64,000 nucleotides of DNA, from contig CAJOHO010000001.1 of the NCBI GenBank assembly GCA_905234555.1, forward strand, positions 1-64,000, in the 5' to 3' direction. Position numbers and translations under genes: made by a program. Each line of letters begins with the position of its first letter. The first letter of the stretch is position 1. Of the stretch, positions 27,475 through 40,227 are shown piece after piece. Origin of the DNA: an uncultured Bacteroidaceae bacterium. Lineage in GTDB: Bacteria; Bacteroidota; Bacteroidia; Bacteroidales; Bacteroidaceae. Under the pieces are notes generated by a model, which saw only the letters and a list, made by a program, of their open reading frames with translations, made no database searches and was not told the origin of the DNA.

Positions 27475-30438
<2,964 letters not shown>

Positions 30439-30495
30439 TTTGACATGAGGGTTCTTGAAAGAAACGACTGTTAAAAAATCATAAATCACAGAGCT

Positions 30496-30529
30496 GTGCG
30501 GACAAGAACGCTTTACTTTTGTAGCTTTG
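30496..30529 (+). promoter_or_regulatory. Possible promoter of the esterase gene
   Basis: Two overlapping -7 candidates, TACTTTTG (30514-30521) and TAGCTTTG (30522-30529), about 50-60 bp before the start. Only a weak -33 (TGTG at 30496) is present. Confidence 0.4.
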
Positions 30530-30578
30530 AAAGGTCAAAGGAAAAGTTATTTTATCAATTAAACTAAGTATTTAACGT

Positions 30579-31808
<1,230 letters not shown>

Positions 31809-31917
31809 ACATATAGTGAAAATTTCGGCTTTCAGCCGTCACTTTTGTCACGACTTGGCAGAGCTTAAGCAAACTTATCTCTGCTCTCGCTGCTCCAAAA
31901 GGTTCGTTTTATTTGTT

Positions 31918-31957
31918 CCTCCTGCTTGGGTTTTTTGTCTGAGCAGGAGGTTTTCTT
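31918..31957 (+). terminator. Intrinsic terminator after the esterase gene
   Basis: A perfect 9-bp stem (31918-31926 with 31942-31950) with a T-rich loop is followed by TTTTCTT. The stem lies about 110 bp past the stop codon. Confidence 0.75.
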
Positions 31958-32021
31958 TATCAAAAACAGTAGAAAAATCATTTTTTTTCTGACTTTGTGC
32001 ATACATTAAAAATAATTTTTA

Positions 32022-32029
32022 TAACTTTG
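32022..32029 (+). promoter_or_regulatory. -7 promoter element for the lipoprotein pair
   Basis: TAACTTTG, 36 bp before the start at 32066. A TTTG at 31994-31997 is 24 bp upstream, slightly far for a -33 element. Confidence 0.5.
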
Positions 32030-32065
32030 CCGCAGTTGAACACCTATTAAACACTAATTAGTATT

Positions 32066-32680
32066 ATGAAAAAGATTTATCTCGCACTTATGTGCACGGC
32101 AGGTCTCATGCTGATGACGGCCTGCGGAGACAAGAAAAACAGCGGAGCCGCTGAAGGTGCTAACGGAGAAATGACTCCCGACGAAGCTGTGGAGGCAGTC
32201 CAGAAAGCTACTGAGAAAATGGCTGGTGTCGAGAAATGCGAAGCTACACTCGAAGCCGGCTGGGGTATCAAACTGAAACAGATTGAGCCTGACTTCGAAT
32301 TTGTTGAAGTGACGGAAGGCTGGGACAAATTCGTAGGCAATGGTGTAAACTCTGCTACTGCTGTCTATGAGAAGAAGGATGGTAGCGCCATCAGCCAAGA
32401 AGAATTCCTGGCTTGGGCGAACAAAATTTTTGCCCTCACCAAGACGCTCTCGAAGGACGGCAAGAACATCCGTGGCTATGACGGTATCAGCAAGCTGACC
32501 GAAGAACAGGCCAATGCGGAGGTGACGCTCGAAGATTGTCTCATCGACAACAACTTCCCTGCATGGTCGTTCCGTACGGAGAAGGGCATTCAGCGCTGTT
32601 CTGCCACCCATAAGGACGACAAGGAACCGAACCAGGTGATTGTTGGCTTCGCTCCAGGACTTACTGGAAACCTGGAATAA
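32066..32680 (+). CDS. Lipoprotein of unknown function
   Basis: The 204 residues have a lipobox (LMTACGDKK) and an acidic, Ala-rich linker. The mature part shows no recognised fold; it has two widely spaced Cys residues (about 53 and 153 onward) and alternating strand-like segments. Its signal-peptide DNA is nearly identical to that of the next gene, although the mature proteins differ. The pair is probably co-transcribed. Confidence 0.7.
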   Translation: MKKIYLALMCTAGLMLMTACGDKKNSGAAEGANGEMTPDEAVEAVQKATEKMAGVEKCEATLEAGWGIKLKQIEPDFEFVEVTEGWDKFVGNGVNSATAVYEKKDGSAISQEEFLAWANKIFALTKTLSKDGKNIRGYDGISKLTEEQANAEVTLEDCLIDNNFPAWSFRTEKGIQRCSATHKDDKEPNQVIVGFAPGLTGNLE

Positions 32681-32714
32681 AAGCCCCCTCTTATCCCCCC
32701 AAGGGGGGAAGAAG
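32681..32714. repeat. C/G-rich palindromic repeat, copy 10
   Basis: Begins directly after the stop codon of the first lipoprotein gene, within the 80-bp spacer of the pair. Confidence 0.7.
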
Positions 32715-32760
32715 TAAGCGTAAAGGATTTAAAAACTAAAAGACTTAAGAATAGAACCGT

Positions 32761-33564
32761 ATGAAAAAGATTTATCTTGCATTGATATGCACGGCAGGTC
32801 TCATGCTGATGACGGCCTGTGGAGGCGACAAGAAAACAGAAGACAAAGCCGCCGAAGGAGAGAGCACAGAAGAAGTGACGAACGACGACGAGCAGGAAGC
32901 TGAAGAGCAGACCGCTGAAGGCGAAGAGGCTGATGCCGACGTGTGGGGCAATCCCGCCAAGGCTGAGGTGCTCGACCTTATTGCCCTTTACGAGTCTGGT
33001 GACTTCAAGCCAGGTCTGAGCGACGTCTTTGTTGACACCCTTGCTGGTGAAACTGTTGGTGAACTGCCTTCCAAGTGGGACATCCGCTGCGGTAGCGCAG
33101 AAATTGGTAAAGCCCTGGGTCACAACTATATCACCATGCTCGGAGGTGACACCGAACTGATTCCCCTCGCAGCCGATGGCAGTCGGGTTACACTTCCCGA
33201 AGCCTACACCCTCGAATTTGAGTTTATGCTGGGTCGCGATGTTTGGTTCCACGTCAACTTCCAGGATGCAGAAGAGGCTGGTTGTGGCGACTTCAACCTC
33301 TGGTTGTGTCATGCCGATTGGAACATAGCCAAGAACGACGAGGAATGGATTAACGGTGGCAAAGACGAGCTGGAAAAGCTCCTCAAGAAGACAGGCTGGA
33401 ACCACTTCGCAGCCACTTACGCCAAGGGTAACCTCAAATTCTTCATCAACGGTAAGCGTATTGCCAATCTGCCAAACATCAAGCCTGCTGCCACCTTCGT
33501 CATTCGTGGCGACGGAGCCGAAGGCAACACCCACTACATCAAGAACATTCGCGTAGCTAAGTAA
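32761..33564 (+). CDS. Lipoprotein with a LamG/concanavalin-like domain
   Basis: The 267 residues have the same lipobox region as the preceding gene (LMTACGGDKK), then about 40 residues very rich in Glu, Asp and Thr. From about residue 65 a beta-sandwich is suggested by TLEFEFMLGRDVWFHVNF, NHFAATYAKGNLKFFINGKRIANL and NTHYIKNIRVAK, the pattern of LamG-type domains that bind glycans or other surface ligands. It is followed by a strong terminator. Ligand unknown. Confidence 0.7.
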   Translation: MKKIYLALICTAGLMLMTACGGDKKTEDKAAEGESTEEVTNDDEQEAEEQTAEGEEADADVWGNPAKAEVLDLIALYESGDFKPGLSDVFVDTLAGETVGELPSKWDIRCGSAEIGKALGHNYITMLGGDTELIPLAADGSRVTLPEAYTLEFEFMLGRDVWFHVNFQDAEEAGCGDFNLWLCHADWNIAKNDEEWINGGKDELEKLLKKTGWNHFAATYAKGNLKFFINGKRIANLPNIKPAATFVIRGDGAEGNTHYIKNIRVAK

Positions 33565-33599
33565 GTGTAACAGGGCATAACCCCTAATTGTATATTTCT

Positions 33600-33657
33600 A
33601 AAAAGGATTTCACTAAAGTGTCTGCTTATCAGAACCACTTCAAGTGAAATCCTTTTT
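33600..33657 (+). terminator. Long-stem terminator after the lipoprotein pair
   Basis: A perfect 15-bp stem (33600-33614 with 33643-33657) encloses a second short stem (33616-33620 with 33636-33640). The 3' arm ends in five T residues. The rest of the gene-free stretch to 33863 shows nothing recognisable. Confidence 0.8.
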
Positions 33658-33863
33658 CAACTCACAAATGAAACATGATTGTTTGCATAAATATATTCAA
33701 TCAGACAGGGAAATAGATTTGTATTGAGAACCGAGTAGGTGAGTAGTGAAGCGTTAAATGATGCAAAAAGTGTGTAACGGAGTGAAAAAAGGGGGTGGTT
33801 GGAGGTCAAAATGGGGGTTTAAGTGTTAAATTTTTGATTTGAGGCGATTCTTCTAACTTAAAA

Positions 33864-33895
33864 TTTGTTTGGTAAATTAAATTTTTGTTCCTTTG
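33864..33895 (+). promoter_or_regulatory. Promoter of the polysaccharide-utilisation operon
   Basis: TTTG (33864-33867), 20 bp, then TTCCTTTG (33888-33895), one base off the TAnnTTTG consensus. The leader before the first gene would be about 93 nt. Confidence 0.5.
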
Positions 33896-33994
33896 CATTG
33901 CATAATTTGGTGTTTTGTCTTCTGACGGACTCGGTTCGTCGGTCTCGCACCTATGGGAAGAGAGCAATCAATTATCAACATTAACTAAATATCT

Positions 33995-36826
33995 ATGTTC
34001 TACAAATCAACGAGGAAAAGACTATGCAGACACCTTCTGGCAGGCGGTGCTCTGTGTCTTGCAGGATTGACCTTCTTTTCATGCTCAGACTCGTATGACT
34101 ACGACGATGTTCAGCCCAGCAACCTGAACACCATTTACGGTTATATGCAGTCTGGTGGTGAATTGAAGCGGAACTACTCAGTATTCCTGCATCTGATTGA
34201 CGATCTCGGACAGAAGGAAGTTTTGTCCAGGACCGGTAGTAAGACCCTGTTTATTGCTGACGACGAAGCATTCAAGGAATGGTTTGGCCACAATGACTGG
34301 GGAGTAACCAAGTACGAGGAGTTGAGCCAGGCTCAGAAGAAGCTCTTGCTGAATTCTGCCATGCTCGACAACCCCTACTCTGAGAGTATGCTGTCAACGG
34401 CAGTGGGTCCCCAGCGTGGTGAGGTTTGCCGCACCACCTCGTCACAGTCCATCTACGACTCCGTGCCTGTGCTGGATGTGATGTCACCTGTCATCCCTGC
34501 CAACGACCACTGGAACACCATCCGTCAGCGTGGCGGCAGCATCGTGCTGTTTGCAGACCAGACGGGCGCCCAGCCTATGGTTTACTTCACTCCGAAGTTC
34601 CTGGCACAGAACAACCTCGCTCACAGCGACCTTGACTTCCTGTATCATCAGCCAGAGGGAACCTACCAGTCGGGTGAAATTTATGTGAACCATGCGAAGG
34701 TGCTCAATTCTCAGTTCTGTAAGAACGGATTCGTTCACGAAGTGGACCGCGTAGTGACTCCGATGGACAACATGTCGGAAATCATCCGCAAGGATAGCCG
34801 CCTCTCTACTTACAGCAGCATCCTGGAGCGTTTCGCAGCTCCCGCTTACTCTTATTCGCTGACTACGAACTACAACCAGAACAAGTTCGGCGACGACCTC
34901 GGTCAGTATGTGGACTCTGTATTCATCAAGCGCTACTTCTCCCAGCGCTCAGCCGGTTCAGGCTACTCTGATAAGTCGAAGGTGGTGTTCAACGTGGATA
35001 AGGACAATGTCGGTACGGGCGACGAAGGTGGTATGCTGAAGTACGATCCAGGATGGCAGACTTACGTGCCTGCTATCTTCAACGACCGCGACCCGATGAA
35101 GGAAGACCTGGCTGTGATGCTGGTTCCTTCGAACGACGCCATCAACCATTGGTGGAACGACGGCGACGGAAGTGTGATCCGCAACTACTACGGAACGTTG
35201 GATGCCACTCCTAAGTCCACACTCGAGAAGCTGGTGAACGTGAACATGCTCAACTCGCTGGTTGAAAGTGTTCCTACGCGCTTCGACAAGATCCTTGACG
35301 ACGCCAACGAAGAAATGGGCATCAAGGCAGAAGACGTGGAAGATGTGATCATCGGCTGTAACGGTGTTGTATATATAACTAATAAGGTGTTCGCTCCGAA
35401 GAGCTACAGCTCAGTCCTCTTCCCCGCCGTGGTGGATAAGGGTCAGCTCAGCGTCATCAGCGTAGCCATCGACTCATTGAGGTACGATGCCTACCTGAAC
35501 TCTATGGTGTCGAACTATAGCTTCCTGGTTCCGACGAACAACGCCCTGCTCACTTACGTCGATCCTGTATCCTACGCCAAGACCGAGCAGCAGATGTATG
35601 AGTTCTACCTCAATCCTAAGGCCAGCCAGCGCGACCCGCTCTGTGCACAGGCTTACAAGTGTACGATTGAGCCGGACGGAACGGTGACGAAGGGTGACAA
35701 GAGCGGTTCGGAACTCAAGGGTTCGAGCAACTCCACCATCATCAACCGCATGGAAGACCTGCTGGATAACATCATCGCCATCGAACGCTATGTACCAGGC
35801 AAGAAGTACTACCGCACGAAGGGTAACACATTCGTGAAGATTGAAGTTGCCAACGGCGACACGCTGGTGAGCGGTAGCTTCCAGAGCGACTATGACACGC
35901 CTATTCCCGCTTCTCAGGTTTACCACATGACCAACGGTGAGACTTACGTGCTCGACAGCCCTGTGATGAGTACGCCGAAGGCTACCTCCGACATCCTGGC
36001 CGAACATCCTGAATTCAGCGAGTTCTACGAGGTGCTGATTGAATCGGGCAGCTTGAACTACATCGCTTCGGGTGATGGTGTTTGCTCAGCTTCACGTGCT
36101 ATCAATCCTACGGACGTGCGTGGTAACCTGGTGAACCAGAGCGTGGTGAGCAACCAGACCAAGTACTACGCTATGCTCAACGCTTACCACTACACCGTAT
36201 ATGCTCCTACGAACGAGGCAATGGAGATTGCCTATGCGATGGGTCTGCCCCGTCCTTCCGACGTGTCTGCCCTGCAGGAGTCTCTGACCGACGGAGAGAC
36301 CCCCCTCACTCCCGAAGAGCAGAAGGAAGTGGAAGAGCAGGTGGCGCAGATGCAGAGCGTGATGCGCGACTTCGTCCGCTACCACATTCAGAGTAACTCC
36401 GTGTATGTGGATAACGGCTTTATGGCTAGTCCTTACTATGAAAGTCTGAAGCCTCATCTCGAACAGCAGTATGACGACGCTGGTGAGCCAGTCATCAAGA
36501 ATGGCATGTACCAGATGATTTCAGGTTCTCCTTATCGTATCGACATCCGCAAGGTGGATTCCAACGGTCTCACCCTGATGGATACTTATAATAAGGAAAA
36601 TAATACAGGTGTGGAAACTCACGTGATCATGCAAGACGGCCTTTACAACTTGCAGGGTCGTGAGTTCTGGCTCAACGGAACGAAGCAGGAAACTGCCAGC
36701 AGCATTGAGCACTCTTCGAGCGTTGTGGTACATGCAGTGGATCGTCCGCTGATTTATTCAGCTGATCAGTTCACTTACATCCCACGTCAGGTTGTGAACG
36801 ATGATAGTGTTAAACGTCGTAAATAA
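33995..36826 (+). CDS. Multi-domain fasciclin (FAS1) lipoprotein
   Basis: Predicted surface-exposed lipoprotein (lipobox FFSCSD, Cys30). The 943 residues hold about four FAS1-like repeats, recognised from their H-box-like motifs: TLFIADDEAFKEWF, VMLVPSNDAINHWW, FLVPTNNALLTY and TVYAPTNEAMEIAY. FAS1 domains mediate adhesion or ligand binding. It is the first gene of an operon with two SusC/SusD pairs, 8 bp before the first susC, so it probably serves as an accessory glycan- or protein-binding surface protein of the uptake system. The substrate is not known. Confidence 0.8.
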   Translation: MFYKSTRKRLCRHLLAGGALCLAGLTFFSCSDSYDYDDVQPSNLNTIYGYMQSGGELKRNYSVFLHLIDDLGQKEVLSRTGSKTLFIADDEAFKEWFGHNDWGVTKYEELSQAQKKLLLNSAMLDNPYSESMLSTAVGPQRGEVCRTTSSQSIYDSVPVLDVMSPVIPANDHWNTIRQRGGSIVLFADQTGAQPMVYFTPKFLAQNNLAHSDLDFLYHQPEGTYQSGEIYVNHAKVLNSQFCKNGFVHEVDRVVTPMDNMSEIIRKDSRLSTYSSILERFAAPAYSYSLTTNYNQNKFGDDLGQYVDSVFIKRYFSQRSAGSGYSDKSKVVFNVDKDNVGTGDEGGMLKYDPGWQTYVPAIFNDRDPMKEDLAVMLVPSNDAINHWWNDGDGSVIRNYYGTLDATPKSTLEKLVNVNMLNSLVESVPTRFDKILDDANEEMGIKAEDVEDVIIGCNGVVYITNKVFAPKSYSSVLFPAVVDKGQLSVISVAIDSLRYDAYLNSMVSNYSFLVPTNNALLTYVDPVSYAKTEQQMYEFYLNPKASQRDPLCAQAYKCTIEPDGTVTKGDKSGSELKGSSNSTIINRMEDLLDNIIAIERYVPGKKYYRTKGNTFVKIEVANGDTLVSGSFQSDYDTPIPASQVYHMTNGETYVLDSPVMSTPKATSDILAEHPEFSEFYEVLIESGSLNYIASGDGVCSASRAINPTDVRGNLVNQSVVSNQTKYYAMLNAYHYTVYAPTNEAMEIAYAMGLPRPSDVSALQESLTDGETPLTPEEQKEVEEQVAQMQSVMRDFVRYHIQSNSVYVDNGFMASPYYESLKPHLEQQYDDAGEPVIKNGMYQMISGSPYRIDIRKVDSNGLTLMDTYNKENNTGVETHVIMQDGLYNLQGREFWLNGTKQETASSIEHSSSVVVHAVDRPLIYSADQFTYIPRQVVNDDSVKRRK

Positions 36827-36834
36827 ATTCAGCC

Positions 36835-39800
36835 ATGAAAAAAATCATATCATTCCTCTTATTGTTTACGTGCTTCTGTACCATGTCAATGGCACAGGCA
36901 CCTAAGGCTGGCGACATCATTTCGGGTACCATTTCCGACGACTTCGAACCGCTCTACGGTGTGAACGTGGTGGAAATTGACAACAACAACCGTATCGTCG
37001 CCCACGGAGTTACCGACTTCAATGGTAACTTCTCGTTTGCCATCAAGAATCCGAAGGACCGTCTGCGTATCACCTACGTAGGCTGCCAGACCCAGATCCT
37101 CCCCATCAACCGCCGCGTGTTCAAGGTTCAACTGAAGAGCGCCACGGTGCTGGGACCTGTGGAGGCAGTAGCCAAGAAGAAGACTCAGACCTCTGGTCTT
37201 CAGATTCCTGTAACTGAAATTTCCGTGGCTCAGCAGACCATCGACATGAAAGAGTTCGAAGGTCTCGCCCTCACCTCTGTCGATGAAGCCCTCCAGGGTC
37301 GTATCGCAGGTCTCGACATCGTTGCCAACAGCGGTAACCTGGGTGCCGGTACCACGATGCGTCTTCGTGGTGTGAGCACCATCTACGGTGATGCCAACCC
37401 GCTCATCGTCGTAAACGGTAACGTCTGGACGAACGACGCCAACAAAGACTTCGACTATACCAACGCCAACGAAGAGAAATTCGCCGAACTCCTCAACGTG
37501 AACCCTGAGGATATCGAGCAGATCACGGTGTTGAAGGATGCTTCTGCAACCGCCATCTGGGGTTCGCAGGGTGCCAACGGTGTGATTGAAATCAAGACCA
37601 AGCGTGGTCAGCGTGGTAAGACCAAGGTGCAGTACTCTTATCGTCTGACCGGTACCTGGCAGCCTGAGAACTACAAGCTGCTCAACGGTGACGACTACAC
37701 CATGTTCCTGAAAGAGGCTTACTTCAACCCCACACTTCAGGATACTTACGGACGCAAGGGTAACCGCGACTACATCCCTGAAATCAACTACGACCCCGAC
37801 TTCTCCGAATACCGTCACTTCGACGACAATACCGACTGGGTGAAGGCCGTGAAGCAGTTTGGTGTGCAGCACCAGCACTTCGTATCCATCATGGGTGGTG
37901 GTGAAAAAGCTAACTTCCGTGTATCTGGCGGTTACGACAACCAGAACGGTACCATCATCAAGAACCACCTGGATCGTTTCACCACACGTGTAGCCCTCGA
38001 CTACTTCGTGTCGAACCGCATCACCGTCCGCACCAACTTCGACCTTACCTATACGAAGAACGAAAAGCCTTACTGGAACAACCTGATGGGTTATGCCCAG
38101 CGCAAGATGCCTAACGTGTCAATCTACGAAGAAGACGAGTTTGGCAAGGACACTGGCCGCTACTACACCATGAACCAGTATGTCACCACACCTATTCCAG
38201 CACAGAGCCAGTACCTGAACGACCAGTACGGTCTGCCCAACCCAGTAGCTGTGGCTCACCAGTCGCAGAACCACGAGACCACCATCAAGCTGTCTCCTGA
38301 GTTCATCCTCAAGTACGACATCCTGGGAACAGAAGATGCATCGACGAAACTGACCTACGAAGGACAGGTCATCTTCGATATCTACAACTTGGATGATAAC
38401 GGTTACTTCCCTGGAACCCTGCTGTCAGCCAACTGGTCGGGTGACGACTACAACATCGCTTCACAGCGTTCTTACAAGAGTAACTCACTCTCTACCCGTC
38501 ACGCCCTGACATTCCAGCCTCACCTGAACAACGAGAACCACAGCGTGATGGTGATGGCCCGTATGCAGTACAACACAGGTTCTTCTTCGGAGCAGAGCAC
38601 AGGCAGCAAGTGGTTGCCGACAGGTGCCATCACTTCCACCTACGCCGGTGGTGTTCCTACCAGCTTCGGCACAGGTGCCGGTGAATGGAGAAGCGTTTAC
38701 TATCTGCTCGATACCCACTACGCCTACAAAGGCAAGTACATCTTCCACGGTTCCTTCCGCCGAGACGGTAACTCGAACTTCGGTCCCAAGGAGCGCTGGG
38801 CAGACTTCATCGGTCTCTCCGGACGTTGGAACATCAGCGACGAACCATTCATGCAGAAAGTGAAGTGGGTGAACATGCTGAGTATCCGTCCAGGATGGGG
38901 TGTCGTAGGTAATCCTCCTTCAGGTGCAGGTGCCTTCTACAGCCGCTATGGTAACGGCAATGCCTACATGGGTACACTCTACGGACAGAACTCCGTGATT
39001 CCTAACAACATCCGTCTCGCCGGTCTGGCTTGTGAAAGAAAATACACGTGGAACCTCGGTTTCGACTTCGCTTTCTTCAAAAACATGATCACCGGTGACC
39101 TCTCCATCTATACGCAGAAGACCACAGACCTGCTCATGCCAGGTGTAGGTATTCCTTCTTCTTCCGGTTACGGTTCACTGAGCCAGATGAACGTAGGTTC
39201 AATGCGCAACAACGGTTGGGAATTCAACATCAACGGTAACAGCGTGGTGAAGAGCGGTAAGTTCTCCATGGACTTCAACATGACCTTCGCCAACAACCGC
39301 AACGAAATCCTGACGATGGACCCAACCGTGCTTGAAAGCGTGAACGGAGAGTTCAACTACAGCAACGGCTCCTACCTCTCTCGCGTACAGCTCCATAACC
39401 CGCTCGGCTCCATCTACGGTTTCCGCTACAAGGGTGTGTATGCTTACTCTGACTACAGCGAAGTGGAAGACAAGGGCGTGAGCGGTCCCAACGCTCCAGT
39501 AGCCCGCGATGCCGAAGGCAATGTGGTCTATGGTCTCTATCGCGATATGGACGGCGATGGCCGTAAGGAAGGCTACAGCCCGAAGTCAATGTACTTCGAC
39601 TACGACAATATCCACTACCGCTTTGTGGGTGGTGACGCCATCTATGAGGATATCAACCACGACGGTAACATCAACGAACTCGATATCGTTTATCTCGGCT
39701 CTTCACTGCCAAAGCTCACCGGTGGTTTCGGTGTGAAATTCAAGTATGGCGCATGGGGTCTGAATATCCAGTTCAACTACCGCTACGGCAACAAGGTCAT

Positions 39801-40215
39801 CAACTCAGCCCGTATGGACCTGGAGAACATGGCCTCGAACAACAACCAGAGTCAGTCAGTAAACTGGCGCTGGCGTAACGAAGGCGACAACGGCAGCCGC
39901 ATCCTGCCTCGTGCCGCTACGACGCAGACGAACTTCAACACTTACAACTATCTGGGTTCCGACCGCTTCGTGGAAGACGCTTCGTTCCTCCGTCTCAACT
40001 ACTTGAACCTCTCCTATGCAGTTAATCCCAAATTGCTGAAGCAATGGGGATTGAACCAGTTGAGTTTCTATCTGACTGTTAACAACGTATTCTGTCTCAC
40101 GAAGTATTCGGGTGCTGATCCTGAAATCGCTCAGGCTGGTTTCTCAGCTGCAAACGACAACGCAAAGACTCCTCGTCCAAAGTCGTTTACACTCGGTGCC
40201 ACGATTTCATTCTAA
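36835..40215 (+). CDS. SusC/RagA-family TonB-dependent outer membrane transporter
   Basis: TonB-dependent channel importing oligosaccharides, working with the SusD-like lipoprotein encoded next. The 1126 residues have a signal peptide (MKKIISFLLLFTCFCTMSMAQ), a carboxypeptidase-regulatory-like domain (SGTISDDFEPLYGVNVVEIDNNN) and the plug (LQGRIAGLDIVANSGNLGAGTTMRLRG; VLKDASATAIWGSQGANGVIEI). The beta-barrel ends in a typical TLGATISF C-terminus. It is 12 bp upstream of the susD gene. Confidence 0.95.
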   Translation: MKKIISFLLLFTCFCTMSMAQAPKAGDIISGTISDDFEPLYGVNVVEIDNNNRIVAHGVTDFNGNFSFAIKNPKDRLRITYVGCQTQILPINRRVFKVQLKSATVLGPVEAVAKKKTQTSGLQIPVTEISVAQQTIDMKEFEGLALTSVDEALQGRIAGLDIVANSGNLGAGTTMRLRGVSTIYGDANPLIVVNGNVWTNDANKDFDYTNANEEKFAELLNVNPEDIEQITVLKDASATAIWGSQGANGVIEIKTKRGQRGKTKVQYSYRLTGTWQPENYKLLNGDDYTMFLKEAYFNPTLQDTYGRKGNRDYIPEINYDPDFSEYRHFDDNTDWVKAVKQFGVQHQHFVSIMGGGEKANFRVSGGYDNQNGTIIKNHLDRFTTRVALDYFVSNRITVRTNFDLTYTKNEKPYWNNLMGYAQRKMPNVSIYEEDEFGKDTGRYYTMNQYVTTPIPAQSQYLNDQYGLPNPVAVAHQSQNHETTIKLSPEFILKYDILGTEDASTKLTYEGQVIFDIYNLDDNGYFPGTLLSANWSGDDYNIASQRSYKSNSLSTRHALTFQPHLNNENHSVMVMARMQYNTGSSSEQSTGSKWLPTGAITSTYAGGVPTSFGTGAGEWRSVYYLLDTHYAYKGKYIFHGSFRRDGNSNFGPKERWADFIGLSGRWNISDEPFMQKVKWVNMLSIRPGWGVVGNPPSGAGAFYSRYGNGNAYMGTLYGQNSVIPNNIRLAGLACERKYTWNLGFDFAFFKNMITGDLSIYTQKTTDLLMPGVGIPSSSGYGSLSQMNVGSMRNNGWEFNINGNSVVKSGKFSMDFNMTFANNRNEILTMDPTVLESVNGEFNYSNGSYLSRVQLHNPLGSIYGFRYKGVYAYSDYSEVEDKGVSGPNAPVARDAEGNVVYGLYRDMDGDGRKEGYSPKSMYFDYDNIHYRFVGGDAIYEDINHDGNINELDIVYLGSSLPKLTGGFGVKFKYGAWGLNIQFNYRYGNKVINSARMDLENMASNNNQSQSVNWRWRNEGDNGSRILPRAATTQTNFNTYNYLGSDRFVEDASFLRLNYLNLSYAVNPKLLKQWGLNQLSFYLTVNNVFCLTKYSGADPEIAQAGFSAANDNAKTPRPKSFTLGATISF

Positions 40216-40227
40216 AATATCAACGTT

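Noticed and set aside
36886..37968. Antisense open frame of 360 codons over the first susC
   Set aside because: The shadow of a well-supported SusC frame; its composition (His/Val/Gly-rich) is typical of such shadows.
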